Source: Anaerolineae bacterium
Lineage (GTDB): Bacteria; Chloroflexota; Anaerolineae; Aggregatilineales; UBA2796
NCBI GenBank assembly: GCA_019637555.1
Contig: JAHBVK010000032.1
Coordinates: 1 to 64,000 of the forward strand
Length of the DNA: 64,000 nucleotides
Direction: 5' to 3'
The notes beneath the pieces were generated by a model. That model was not told the DNA's origin. It did not search any database and saw nothing but the letters and a program-made list of their open reading frames with translations. Position numbers and translations under genes: made by a program. Below are positions 25,614 to 33,475 of this stretch, piece after piece; position 1 is the stretch's first letter; every line of letters starts with the position of its first letter.

Positions 25614-26852
25614 TCAATTTAGCCAGAATGCGAGCCTTGTCGTCGTACTATTATCTTGATAGGGCAATTCGATGAGATCCCCGCTGTTGAGCAGTATAAA
25701 GAATATTTTGGGTTGCATAGGACCAGCGAAAAAACAGTAGGCAACAGCATCACCCGAAGGTGACCAGATTATTCCGCCTGCCAGATTTTTATTCTCGCCC
25801 TGAGATCTGTCTGTCTGGACTGTTTTGACTTCTACGCGCTTCTGTACATCCCACAGATGCCACAGGTCTTTGTCTGTACGATAAATAAGTTTGGTTGAGT
25901 CAGGTGAAAATTGGTAATCGCACCAACTTGCCTTTACGCACTGCGGCAGCAAATCATGAACTGCTGGATCTCCTGACAACAAGTTATCACTGCGCCTAAT
26001 ATATACAGCGTAGTCTTGTTCCGCAGGTATCTTCTCGACAATATAGGCATCGTTAGGAGAGTGCGCAACGGTATCGTATCCGAATGGCATATCTCGCAGT
26101 TGCAGCCCTGTGGCAGAAATCATGGCTAACGAGGTGGTATCTAGTGCTTCGTGAATTGCCAGCGTGCTTGCTATGCCGGGACCGGGATCTGCGACGGTAA
26201 TACTTGATGGAAGTATCCCTTCAAAATGGCTGAAGACAAACGCATTAGAGGTTATCCAGTGTGGACAGGAAAAAGTCGTCACCAAACGCGCCGTTCGCAC
26301 GAAAGCAGAATCAGCATTCGACAGGAGATTTGAGCGACGTTCAAGTACGTCCGTGGCTTTTCCCGTTTCATCGATGATGTATAAACCATCTAGAGTCTGT
26401 AATGTGAAGTGCCTGCCATCCGGCGCTGGCATCACATCACAAGCTCCATTCTGAAATATCTCTCCCGTGATCGGCACTCCAGTCATGGCATCCTTGATCG
26501 GGACTGATTTTCCTGTGTTCCGATCTGTATATAAGTACCATGCTCCTAAGTTATAGTCCCGTCCAATATGTTGTTTTAAGGCAGGAATAAACGTGGGAAT
26601 GTAAGTAACGGTGGGAACTTCGTTTAGGGTTTTGACTGCTTGGTCATTACTACCATTAACAACTCGTTTGGGCGTCAGATCTTTATCAAGAGTGATTTCG
26701 TAGTAGCCAAATCCAGTCCCGTCTTCGATAAGCAGTCTTCCCCTCAATTCTGGACGAGCCGGGAATTCTGGTGTACCAGCACCACAGCCACTAACAACTA
26801 CCAAAATACATGCTATCAGTGGCAGGCATCGAACAATATTACGGTACTTCAT
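25614..26852 (-). CDS. Lipoprotein with WD40/PD40-like C-terminal repeats
   Basis: 412 residues from the ATG at 26852, which gives a clean lipoprotein signal (MKYRNIVRCLPLIACILVVV then SGCGAG; lipobox VSGC). The longer frame adds 27 residues that do not look like a signal. The mature protein is beta-rich with PD40-like fragments (QFSPDSTKLIYRT, IIWSPSGDAVAYCFF) near the C-terminus, suggesting a degenerate propeller on the outer face of the membrane. It is AT-richer than hutU and resembles in style the propeller gene at 22398, though they share no obvious close homology. Function unknown. Confidence 0.75.
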   Translation of the reverse strand: MKYRNIVRCLPLIACILVVVSGCGAGTPEFPARPELRGRLLIEDGTGFGYYEITLDKDLTPKRVVNGSNDQAVKTLNEVPTVTYIPTFIPALKQHIGRDYNLGAWYLYTDRNTGKSVPIKDAMTGVPITGEIFQNGACDVMPAPDGRHFTLQTLDGLYIIDETGKATDVLERRSNLLSNADSAFVRTARLVTTFSCPHWITSNAFVFSHFEGILPSSITVADPGPGIASTLAIHEALDTTSLAMISATGLQLRDMPFGYDTVAHSPNDAYIVEKIPAEQDYAVYIRRSDNLLSGDPAVHDLLPQCVKASWCDYQFSPDSTKLIYRTDKDLWHLWDVQKRVEVKTVQTDRSQGENKNLAGGIIWSPSGDAVAYCFFAGPMQPKIFFILLNSGDLIELPYQDNSTTTRLAFWLN

Positions 26853-27009
26853 TTCATGCCTTGCATAATAAATATAAGATTCTATAAGCTTATCGTAGTC
26901 GATGGCATTTGCAACAGTATAAGGTAGTGCCACTTCTTGCCGAAAGTAGGTGCAAATCTAGCGTGTTCGGCACGAATCCTGTTGGCTTGAAACCTGCAAA
27001 TCGACAAGC

Positions 27010-27049
27010 AATGACCGCGATCAGCATGTTCATTCCTCTCGCGGTCATT
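27010..27049 (-). terminator. Hairpin after the SRPBCC gene
   Basis: AATGACCGCGA (27010-27020) pairs perfectly with TCGCGGTCATT (27039-27049), an 11-bp stem. It is 21 bp past the SRPBCC stop. The T-run is weak, so termination is likely but not certain. The rest of the 217-bp gap upstream of the lipoprotein gene holds nothing obvious. Confidence 0.5.
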
Positions 27050-27069
27050 AAGGATAGAAAAGTATTGAT

Positions 27070-27498
27070 CTAGCGACTCTGCGCCTCAGCCCGTGCCTTC
27101 AGTCCCGCCACGAAATCCCGAAATGGCTCGGTCATATCCGGCAGTGATCCCGCGAACATGGGCAGCAGCGGACCGGTGAACTCCTCCTTCACGCTGAAAT
27201 CAACGCTGCCATCGGATTTCGGCGTGAGCGTAAACGTGCGTACGCCCTTGAACAAACCCAAGGGCATCCCACCGACCCACTTCATCCCTTTACCCGGCGC
27301 GAAATCCATGATCGTGACGGGGAAGGCGCGATTTGGTGCCAGTTTGGTGAATGCCTTGATCTTCTGCCCCGCTGCGATTGTGCCTTCAATCCGATCTGCC
27401 CACGGGTCCCATTTCGGGTAGTTAGGCGCGTCGGTGAGGATCTTCCAGATGGTGTCGGGTGCTGCCTTGATGTTGCCGCTGGCGCTGAAACTCTTCAT
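27070..27498 (-). CDS. SRPBCC (START/polyketide cyclase-like) protein
   Basis: 142 residues spanning one SRPBCC domain: SGNIKAAPDTIWKILTDAPNYPKWDPW at the start, FAPGKGMKWVGGMPLGLFKGVRTFTL in the middle and the long C-terminal helix from LPDMTEPFRDFVAGLKARAEA. The fold binds hydrophobic ligands in a deep cavity. GGAGAAC lies 5 bases before the ATG. It is divergent from the ECF sigma factor gene, and the 135-bp interval probably holds both promoters. No catalytic role can be assigned. Confidence 0.88.
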   Translation of the reverse strand: MKSFSASGNIKAAPDTIWKILTDAPNYPKWDPWADRIEGTIAAGQKIKAFTKLAPNRAFPVTIMDFAPGKGMKWVGGMPLGLFKGVRTFTLTPKSDGSVDFSVKEEFTGPLLPMFAGSLPDMTEPFRDFVAGLKARAEAQSR

Positions 27499-27633
27499 CG
27501 TGATGTTCTCCTGAACTGCGATCTCGAACGAACCAGAACGGCATGTATGACGGAACTTTTGTTCAAAAGGGTTCGCTCGCGGGCAAAACTTTTATATACT
27601 TGGCAATAATCGACCTTGCGAGTGAGGTTAGTA

Positions 27634-28674
27634 GTGTCAGCGCAGCCACAGTATCAGCGATCCAATCTCGATCCCGCCGCCATTGCCCAACTTGATCAAC
27701 ATGACTTCGCGGCACTAACCGAACCACATCGGCGCGAGTTGCAAGTGCATTGCTACCGGATGCTTGGCTCGATCCACGACGCTGAGGACATGGTGCAGGA
27801 AACCTTTTTGCGCGCATGGCTGCGCCGTGAGACGTTTGAGGGACGCGCCAGTTTCCGCGCGTGGTTGTACAAGATCGCCAGTAATGTCTGCTTGGATGCT
27901 CTTGATAAACGTCCGCGTCGTGTGCTGCCGATGTCGCGCCGTCCGCCAGCCAGCACTGACGATCCCATTCCGCCACCGCTGAGCGAACCGATCTGGCTCG
28001 AACCATTCCCCGATGAATTGTTAGCGCCGGAAGAAGCCAGCCCCGAAGCGCGTATCTCGGCGCAGGAGAACATCACGCTGGCGTTCATCGCCGCGCTGCA
28101 TCTGCTGCCGCCGCGCCAACGTGCCGTCCTGATCCTGCGCGATGTGCTGGATTGGCAGGCGAACGAGGTAGCCGATCTGCTGAATTTGTCGGTGCCAGCG
28201 GTCAAAAGTGCGCTGCATCGCGCCCGCACCACGCTAACCACGCACTATCCATCGGGGATTGAGAGCAATATCAAGCATCTTGCCGACAAGACGATGCAGC
28301 CGCAGCTTGAGCGCTACGTCACCGCATGGCAAAGCGCCGATGTGAATATGCTGCTCTCGCTGCTGACTGAGGAGGCGACCTTCAGTATGCCGCCGATTCC
28401 GGTGTGGTATCGTGGACGCGCCGACATTGGCTGGCTGTTCACGGCGCGCTTGTTCACCAATAGGGCACAGGGGCGTTGGAGACTGCTGCCGTCACTACCC
28501 GCTAACCACCAGATTACCTTCGGCTTATACCAGCGCGACGAGAATGATCAGCGCTACCACGTTTACGGTGTGCAAGTGCTGCGCTTTAAGGCGGATCAAA
28601 TCGCAGAGATCATCACCTTCCGCACACCGACACTCGCCAGCTATTTCAAGCTGCCATCAATCCTCACGGATTGA
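27634..28674 (+). CDS. ECF sigma factor with C-terminal SnoaL-like domain
   Basis: 346 residues from the GTG at 27634, which has GAGG six bases upstream; TTG 27616 and GTG 27622 are weaker options. Sigma region 2 is HCYRMLGSIHDAEDMVQETF and FRAWLYKIASNVCLDAL. Region 4 is LPPRQRAVLILRDVLDWQAN then EVADLLNLSVPAVKSALHRA. The last 120 residues (from about 220) form a SnoaL/NTF2-like domain with WYRGRADIGWLF. This layout is that of the SigG/SigJ-type ECF groups (ECF41/56-like), in which the extra domain controls activity in place of an anti-sigma factor. It is divergent from the SRPBCC gene, its likely first target. Confidence 0.9.
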   Translation: MSAQPQYQRSNLDPAAIAQLDQHDFAALTEPHRRELQVHCYRMLGSIHDAEDMVQETFLRAWLRRETFEGRASFRAWLYKIASNVCLDALDKRPRRVLPMSRRPPASTDDPIPPPLSEPIWLEPFPDELLAPEEASPEARISAQENITLAFIAALHLLPPRQRAVLILRDVLDWQANEVADLLNLSVPAVKSALHRARTTLTTHYPSGIESNIKHLADKTMQPQLERYVTAWQSADVNMLLSLLTEEATFSMPPIPVWYRGRADIGWLFTARLFTNRAQGRWRLLPSLPANHQITFGLYQRDENDQRYHVYGVQVLRFKADQIAEIITFRTPTLASYFKLPSILTD

Positions 28675-28750
28675 CCCGCTTCAACAATCGGGCTGGCATA
28701 ACATCCTGATGATCACGCTGGTGCCACCACAACAGTTGCCCGATCATCGA

Positions 28751-29641
28751 TCAGCCATCCGCAATCTTTGGATCAGCCGTCGAAGTACTGTCACCATGCG
28801 CGAAATTCACCAGCACTTCATCATCAACTTCCGGCAGAGCTTTCGTCACGCCGATGACCTTGCGCGTGAATCCGGTAACGCCGCCTTCTTGCATCTGTGC
28901 ATCGGCATCAGTGACGCCGCGCTTCATGGTCACATCATCTACGGTGATAGGACGCGGCAGTTTGGCGGCTTGTTGCTCAACGCCTTCAACGGCAGGATCA
29001 GCGCCATTCTGCATGAAGTAGTAGATGCCTTCTTCCTCCATCAAGTTGCCCGCATTACCCGGTTTGATGGTGCCATCAGGTTGTACCGAGTGCTTTGCCA
29101 ACTGGTCTTCATGCGGATCGCCCGATGCGCCTGCGGAGGTGCTGGCGCGGCTCACTTTGATATTGGTGTACTTGGTATTGCCGGGGAAGTAGCCAGCCGC
29201 GCTCTGACCAGCATCAAGATCAGCGGTCAGACCGAACTGCGGACTGGCGCCAACCTCCGACACCTTTTGTTTGATCGTGAGTGCTTCCACTTTGGATGCC
29301 CGCGCCAATGCCTGCGGATCGCTGATCCCGCCGCCTCCAGCACCAGCCGCAAAATAGCGTCGGCTGTGTTCGTCGGTCTGCTGGAACAATGCAATCAATC
29401 GAGCCGTATCCGTGCCAGTCTGACCTAAATCTCCATCAAGTTGCTTCAAAAAGGGGAATGTAGCTGCCTGCATCTCATCATAAAATCGATCCGCAGCTTG
29501 ACCCAACCAACCGCCGTCTTCTAGCGAGTGGACATGCTGTTGTATCCGCAGCATGGCGGTGCGCACTTCATCGGCGTGATCATTGAGCTGCTTGGCGACT
29601 CGTTGCAGGTAGTCGTAGTCGGATCGGAGCGATAGTGGCAT
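28751..29641 (-). CDS. WXG100-like N-terminal domain protein, unknown C-terminus
   Basis: 296 residues; GGGAGG lies 8 bases upstream of the ATG. Residues 1-95 form the two-helix hairpin of the WXG100/ESAT-6 superfamily, with the W-x-G turn in LEDGGWLGQAADRFYDEMQ near residue 44. A Gly-rich linker (GAGGGG) near residue 100 leads to a C-terminal part of about 190 residues that I cannot place; it is polar, with DDVTMKRGVTDADAQMQ and a Thr/Asp-rich end. WXG proteins are usually type VII secretion substrates, but no EccC-type ATPase is in the window. It converges with the sigma factor gene. Confidence 0.7.
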   Translation of the reverse strand: MPLSLRSDYDYLQRVAKQLNDHADEVRTAMLRIQQHVHSLEDGGWLGQAADRFYDEMQAATFPFLKQLDGDLGQTGTDTARLIALFQQTDEHSRRYFAAGAGGGGISDPQALARASKVEALTIKQKVSEVGASPQFGLTADLDAGQSAAGYFPGNTKYTNIKVSRASTSAGASGDPHEDQLAKHSVQPDGTIKPGNAGNLMEEEGIYYFMQNGADPAVEGVEQQAAKLPRPITVDDVTMKRGVTDADAQMQEGGVTGFTRKVIGVTKALPEVDDEVLVNFAHGDSTSTADPKIADG

Positions 29642-29844
29642 CGCAGCATCCTCCCGGTATTCAAAGTGCCTTTTCCGCCATTATAAAGAATATTGAACTT
29701 CGTAAAGGTACTTTGAATGATCCTTTGCAGCTTCTTTGCAGCTCATTAACCACTATGAACACAAAAAGACGATGAATACCCATCGCCTCTTAAACCCGCT
29801 GCCCACCTAACCAGAATCATTTACGCTCAACCGCAACCCCTCGG

Positions 29845-29887
29845 TTCCCCCTCTCCACGAAGTGGATGAGGGGGTCAGGGGGTGAGG
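29845..29887. repeat. Short copy of the CCCCCTC inverted repeat
   Basis: TTCCCCCTCTCCAC, a GAA loop and GTGGATGAGGGGG form a hairpin, followed by TCAGGGGGTGAGG. The sequence is related to the 19114-19208 element. It lies 12 bp past the carboxylate-amine ligase stop and may act as its terminator. The remaining part of the 258-bp gap shows nothing else. Confidence 0.6.
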
Positions 29888-29899
29888 CTAAGACTAAGC

Positions 29900-31054
29900 T
29901 CACGTCCCCCGCACCGTCTCCGCCAGCAGATTATCCATTACCCGCGTCATCGCTTGCTCCTCGCTCAGACCTTCCGCTAATGCCGCATGGTAGGTAGCGA
30001 TTTGCCGATCCGCGCTGGTGCCATTCTTGAGGATCGTGTTGACATACTCGACTTCGCTGCGCGTGCCGAGTTCATCGACTACATCATCGACCAGATCGAG
30101 GATTTCGCCCCACAGCGAACGGATGGCAACTGGCTCCTCAATGCCGAAGTCGATCAACATGCCATCCAAGCCGTAACGCGCGGCACGCCATTTGTTCTCA
30201 CTCAGCAGTTCGCTGCGATATAAGCGCCACGATTGGTTATTGGCACGCAGCTTGAACAATTTCGCCGCCAGCGCCTGAATGACCGCCGTCACGCAAACCG
30301 CCTCGTCGATGGTGGTGCAAACATCAGCGACGCGCAGTTCCAGCGTGCCGACTCGCGTGTTCGGACGGATGTCCCACCAGATGCGCGAGGCATCTTTCGC
30401 CTTACCCTTACCCAGTGATCCCGCTTTCGCCAGCATATCGACGAAGCGATCATAATCCTCGTAGCTGTTGAAAGACGGCGGGATTCCAGTGCGCGGCATG
30501 TTCTGAAAAACCAGCGAACGGTAGCTCTTAAGTCCGGTTTCGCGCCCGTGCCAGAACGGGGAACTCGTGGTCAGCGTCAGGATGTGTGGTAGGAAGTAGC
30601 GCATCTGGTTCATCATGTCGATGAGCAGTTCACGTCCGCGATCCCCTTCGCCTAGACCAACATGCACGTGCATTCCGAAGATCAACAGCCGCCGTGCCGC
30701 ATCTTGCATGTCAGCATACAAGTCTTGATAGCGTTCGCCCTGCGTGATCACTTGATCCTGCCAGCGCGAGAAGGGATGCGTAGACGCCGCACCGATCCGC
30801 CGCCCGTATGCCGCGCCCAGATTGTTGACCGTACTGCGCAGGTGCACTAACTCCTCGCGCACTTCATGGACGTTTTTACAGACCTTCGTGCCGATCTCGA
30901 TCTGACACTGCATGAACTCCGCTTTCACCTGATCGCCAAGCACGGGCTGCGCTAGTTCCAGTAATTCTTTGGAGTAAGCGGTCAGGGCGTGTTTTTCCGC
31001 GTCCACAATCATGTATTCTTCTTCAACGCCCAGCGTCAGCGGCGGACGGTACAT
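29900..31054 (-). CDS. YbdK-type carboxylate-amine ligase (GCS2)
   Basis: 384 residues, full length. LTLGVEEEYMIVD at the start, FMQCQIEIGTKVC, RIGAASTHPFSRW, MHVHVGL and WWDIRPNTRVGTLELRVAD are the ATP-, Mg- and substrate-binding signatures of the glutamate-cysteine ligase 2 (YbdK/EgtA-like) family. Members form an amide between the gamma-carboxylate of Glu and an amine, and many show only weak glutamate-cysteine ligase activity. No glutathione synthetase or ergothioneine genes are adjacent, so the true product is open. It is a single gene between a repeat and a small membrane gene pair. Confidence 0.93.
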   Translation of the reverse strand: MYRPPLTLGVEEEYMIVDAEKHALTAYSKELLELAQPVLGDQVKAEFMQCQIEIGTKVCKNVHEVREELVHLRSTVNNLGAAYGRRIGAASTHPFSRWQDQVITQGERYQDLYADMQDAARRLLIFGMHVHVGLGEGDRGRELLIDMMNQMRYFLPHILTLTTSSPFWHGRETGLKSYRSLVFQNMPRTGIPPSFNSYEDYDRFVDMLAKAGSLGKGKAKDASRIWWDIRPNTRVGTLELRVADVCTTIDEAVCVTAVIQALAAKLFKLRANNQSWRLYRSELLSENKWRAARYGLDGMLIDFGIEEPVAIRSLWGEILDLVDDVVDELGTRSEVEYVNTILKNGTSADRQIATYHAALAEGLSEEQAMTRVMDNLLAETVRGT

Positions 31055-31139
31055 ACAACCCCCTCAAGATGCAAGTTAGCAATTTTGGAATGTGGGAAGA
31101 TTCAGTAGCACAGTTTAGCTCACTTGGCGCATCTTCCGA

Positions 31140-31427
31140 TCACGATTTCGGAAAATTCAAGGCAAGCGCACTAGCAAGGATGACCAAGATAAGTCCCGCC
31201 AACGTCAGCAGCGGCGATTGTAGCAGTACGCCGATGATCATACTGATGGCGGCAAACAGCCGAATCAAGATCACCACTCTAGCTTGGTTTCCCACCACTA
31301 CGGTTGATCTGACTTTACTTGCGGCTGTAGTTTTGCCCTTTCGCAGATCGATCAGGCTGCTGATCAGCACCCACAGGGCAATGCCCCCGAAAGAAATTTG
31401 AACGACCCGCAGGATGTCATCACTCAT
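31140..31427 (-). CDS. Small two-helix membrane protein
   Basis: 95 residues from the ATG at 31427, two bases after the TAG of the upstream gene; the longer frame would lie inside that gene. Hydrophobic stretches are at about residues 8-27 and 50-92, giving two or three membrane helices with a Lys/Arg-rich loop between (DLRKGKTTAASKVRS). Tight spacing shows coupling with the 234-residue membrane protein. Function unknown. Confidence 0.65.
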   Translation of the reverse strand: MSDDILRVVQISFGGIALWVLISSLIDLRKGKTTAASKVRSTVVVGNQARVVILIRLFAAISMIIGVLLQSPLLTLAGLILVILASALALNFPKS

Positions 31428-31429
31428 AG

Positions 31430-32134
31430 CTACTGCGGTTGATACCAATCGGCTACATGCGGTTGCAATTGATCCAGCAGTTGTTGAAAGTGGGCGCGGT
31501 CTATCTCGCCACCTTCGCGCCAACGCTCATCCTCGGCGGTCAGTAGGCGCTTTTGTGCTGCTGTTTCGCGCAGCGAGAGCTTACCGTCGTTGATGTCGCT
31601 GCGTGCTGCCAGTGCTACGAACGCGCGATACAGCGTCAGCGCCTCAGCCTGTTTGGGCGGCATGAAGGTGTACAGCGTCAGCGTCCGCTCGTCTTGCATC
31701 AACTGCATCCCCAGCATCGTCCAGCCGCGCTGTACCCGCGCCGATCCCCGCTTGACGGTGAAGCGCCACGCCAGCGCATTGATTCGCTCTCCGAGGCGCA
31801 GCGTACGATCATTTGCTGGAGTCCGTTTGTCGTGCAGCGCCACGATCTGCTCATCGAGCACCAGTTCCCGCCTGCTGGGCCATATGCGCTTGAGTAGTCG
31901 ATCCGCCGCGAAGGCGATGCCCACCGCCGCCGCCACACCCAAGGCAAACGCCAGACAGCCAATGTATTCAGCGGCGTTGGGTAGGTTCAGTGACGACACC
32001 AGCAGGAAAACGAGGAAAAATCCGCCGATGCTGAGCAGCGGCAGCAGCAGCCGGATGCCACCATGTTCGGCGTCCAGAGGGTAAACCGTGGTATTCGCTC
32101 CACTGGTCATTGGCGAGCTAGTGCTAGTAGTCAT
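31430..32134 (-). CDS. Membrane protein of unknown function
   Basis: 234 residues. A Thr/Ser-rich N-terminus is followed by two membrane helices (about 28-48 and 56-78) and a cytoplasmic domain of about 150 residues. That domain starts RRELVLDEQIVALHDKRTP and contains RFTVKRGSARVQRGWTMLGM, and the layout recalls a PH-like bPH domain attached to two helices. I cannot be firmer. It is divergent from the zinc-type receptor gene and shares the interval with the palindromic operators, and is coupled to the small membrane protein downstream. Confidence 0.6.
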   Translation of the reverse strand: MTTSTSSPMTSGANTTVYPLDAEHGGIRLLLPLLSIGGFFLVFLLVSSLNLPNAAEYIGCLAFALGVAAAVGIAFAADRLLKRIWPSRRELVLDEQIVALHDKRTPANDRTLRLGERINALAWRFTVKRGSARVQRGWTMLGMQLMQDERTLTLYTFMPPKQAEALTLYRAFVALAARSDINDGKLSLRETAAQKRLLTAEDERWREGGEIDRAHFQQLLDQLQPHVADWYQPQ

Positions 32135-32155
32135 AATGCCTGTTCATTTATACGC

Positions 32156-32203
32156 TTGACAGTAAATCGCTATTGAGATAACATCTCAATATCTCAATTG
32201 AGA
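32156..32203 (+). promoter_or_regulatory. Promoter with overlapping palindromic operators
   Basis: TTGACA (32156-32161) and TAACAT (32179-32184) are 17 bp apart. The -10 lies in the centre of a perfect palindrome, TTGAGAT-AAC-ATCTCAA (32173-32189). A second perfect palindrome, TCTCAATTGAGA (32192-32203), follows, and ATCTCAAT is repeated directly at 32183 and 32191. A metal-sensing repressor such as a Fur/Zur or MntR homologue is a likely binder. Confidence 0.7.
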
Positions 32204-32285
32204 CTATGTACCAATACGAAATTAGTACGTTGAATTCCTGTTGATTCTACTGCACGGATTGTACTCAGCAAACGGAGCTAATAAC

Positions 32286-33314
32286 GTGAACCTCATTCTC
32301 AGGCAAGTTTTGCGCGTCAGCGCGCTGTTTTTGCTAGTTTTGGCTTGGATCGCAGCACCAGCAGAGGCGGCTTCAGCACAGACGAAACTAAAGGTCGTCA
32401 CCAGCATCACGATTTTGCAGGACATCGCGCATAACGTGGCTGGAGACGCGGTGGAACTTTCCTCTATTGTACCTACCGATGGCGACGCGCATGAGTTCGA
32501 GCCAACACCGGATGACATCCGCAAAGTGGCAGACGCCAACCTGATTTTCGTCAACGGCGCGGGCTTGGAGGGCTTCATCAATGGCTTGATCGCGGATTCG
32601 GGCACACAAGCGACGGTGATCACGGCATCGGCTGGTCTGCCAATCCGCGAGTTCGGCGCTGAGGAAGAAGGTGAAGCACACGCCGACGAACTGGCAGCAG
32701 GTTATCTTGGTGTCTCCGGCAGCTTCGACTGCGGCAGTCATACGCATGAGGAGGGCGAAGCAGAACACGGCGGTTGCGATCCGCACCTGTGGCAAGACCC
32801 CACCAACATCATTGTCTACACGATCAATATCCGCGATGCTCTGATTGCCGCTGATCCCGCCAACGCAGATGCTTACCGCAGCAATGCAGCCAAGTACATC
32901 GTCGCTCTCAAGGAACTAGATAAAAGCATCTGGCAAGGGATTTCTTCAATTCCAGTGGAGAAACGCATCCTCGTGACCAATCACGATGCGCTCGGCTACT
33001 GGGTGGGGCGCTACGGCTTCCAGATCGCGGGCATCGTGCTGCCCGGTGGCGGCACGTCGGCTGAACCTTCTCCGCAGGAGGTCGCCGCGCTGGTAGATTC
33101 GATTAGGCAGTTGGGCGTTCCGGCGATCTTCACCGAGAACATCGCTAACAATCGTCTTGCCCAGCAGATCGCGGACGAGGCGGGCATTCAGGTGGTGCAA
33201 TCGCTGTACACGGATGCTCTCAGCGCCGCCGATGGTCCCGCCAGCACCTACCTCGATATGATGACCTACAATCTCAAGGTGATCGTCAGCGCCTTAGGTG
33301 GTAGCAGTTCGTAG
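32286..33314 (+). CDS. Zinc/manganese-type ABC transporter substrate-binding protein
   Basis: 342 residues from the GTG at 32286, preceded by GGAG at 32274-32277. The signal peptide (RVSALFLLVLAWIAAPAEA) ends near residue 30. It is a cluster A-I receptor of the ZnuA/PsaA type: HEFEPTPDDI, CDPHLWQDP and TNHDALGYW provide the three His ligands and SLYTDALS the Asp. A Glu/His-rich, Cys-containing loop (GEAHADELAAG, CGSHTHEEGEAEHGGCDPH) is typical of zinc-specific members. No permease or ATPase gene is next to it, so it must work with a transporter encoded elsewhere. The upstream palindromes suggest control by zinc. Confidence 0.92.
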   Translation: MNLILRQVLRVSALFLLVLAWIAAPAEAASAQTKLKVVTSITILQDIAHNVAGDAVELSSIVPTDGDAHEFEPTPDDIRKVADANLIFVNGAGLEGFINGLIADSGTQATVITASAGLPIREFGAEEEGEAHADELAAGYLGVSGSFDCGSHTHEEGEAEHGGCDPHLWQDPTNIIVYTINIRDALIAADPANADAYRSNAAKYIVALKELDKSIWQGISSIPVEKRILVTNHDALGYWVGRYGFQIAGIVLPGGGTSAEPSPQEVAALVDSIRQLGVPAIFTENIANNRLAQQIADEAGIQVVQSLYTDALSAADGPASTYLDMMTYNLKVIVSALGGSSS

Positions 33315-33425
33315 CAGCATCATCGGATGAACCGGCATTGTTTGGCAAAATCAACCCGATTCCAATTAATGCCTACCATTTGCCATTTAATTGCCATTTT
33401 CGCCATTAAAAAAATGGCAAAAAAT

Positions 33426-33454
33426 AGCCCCCTCATCCAATGGATCAGGGGGCT
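33426..33454 (-). terminator. Rho-independent terminator of rarA
   Basis: On the minus strand AGCCCCCT/AGGGGGCT closes a 13-base loop and is followed by ATTTTTTG. It lies 22 bp after the rarA stop. A second AT-rich imperfect hairpin just to the left (33398-33420) may stop the receptor gene transcript from the other side. Confidence 0.8.
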
Positions 33455-33475
33455 GCATTTTGGAGTTCCAGACTC

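Noticed and set aside
27551-27580. ECF-type promoter with GGAAC in the SRPBCC/sigma interval
   Set aside because: GGAAC is present, but I found no convincing -10 partner at the right distance; an inner CTTTTG-TT-CAAAAG palindrome is equally short. Not enough to call.
28412-29428. A 338-codon frame running from the sigma factor gene across the WXG gene
   Set aside because: It spans the ends of two well supported genes in other frames and has the composition of a shadow.
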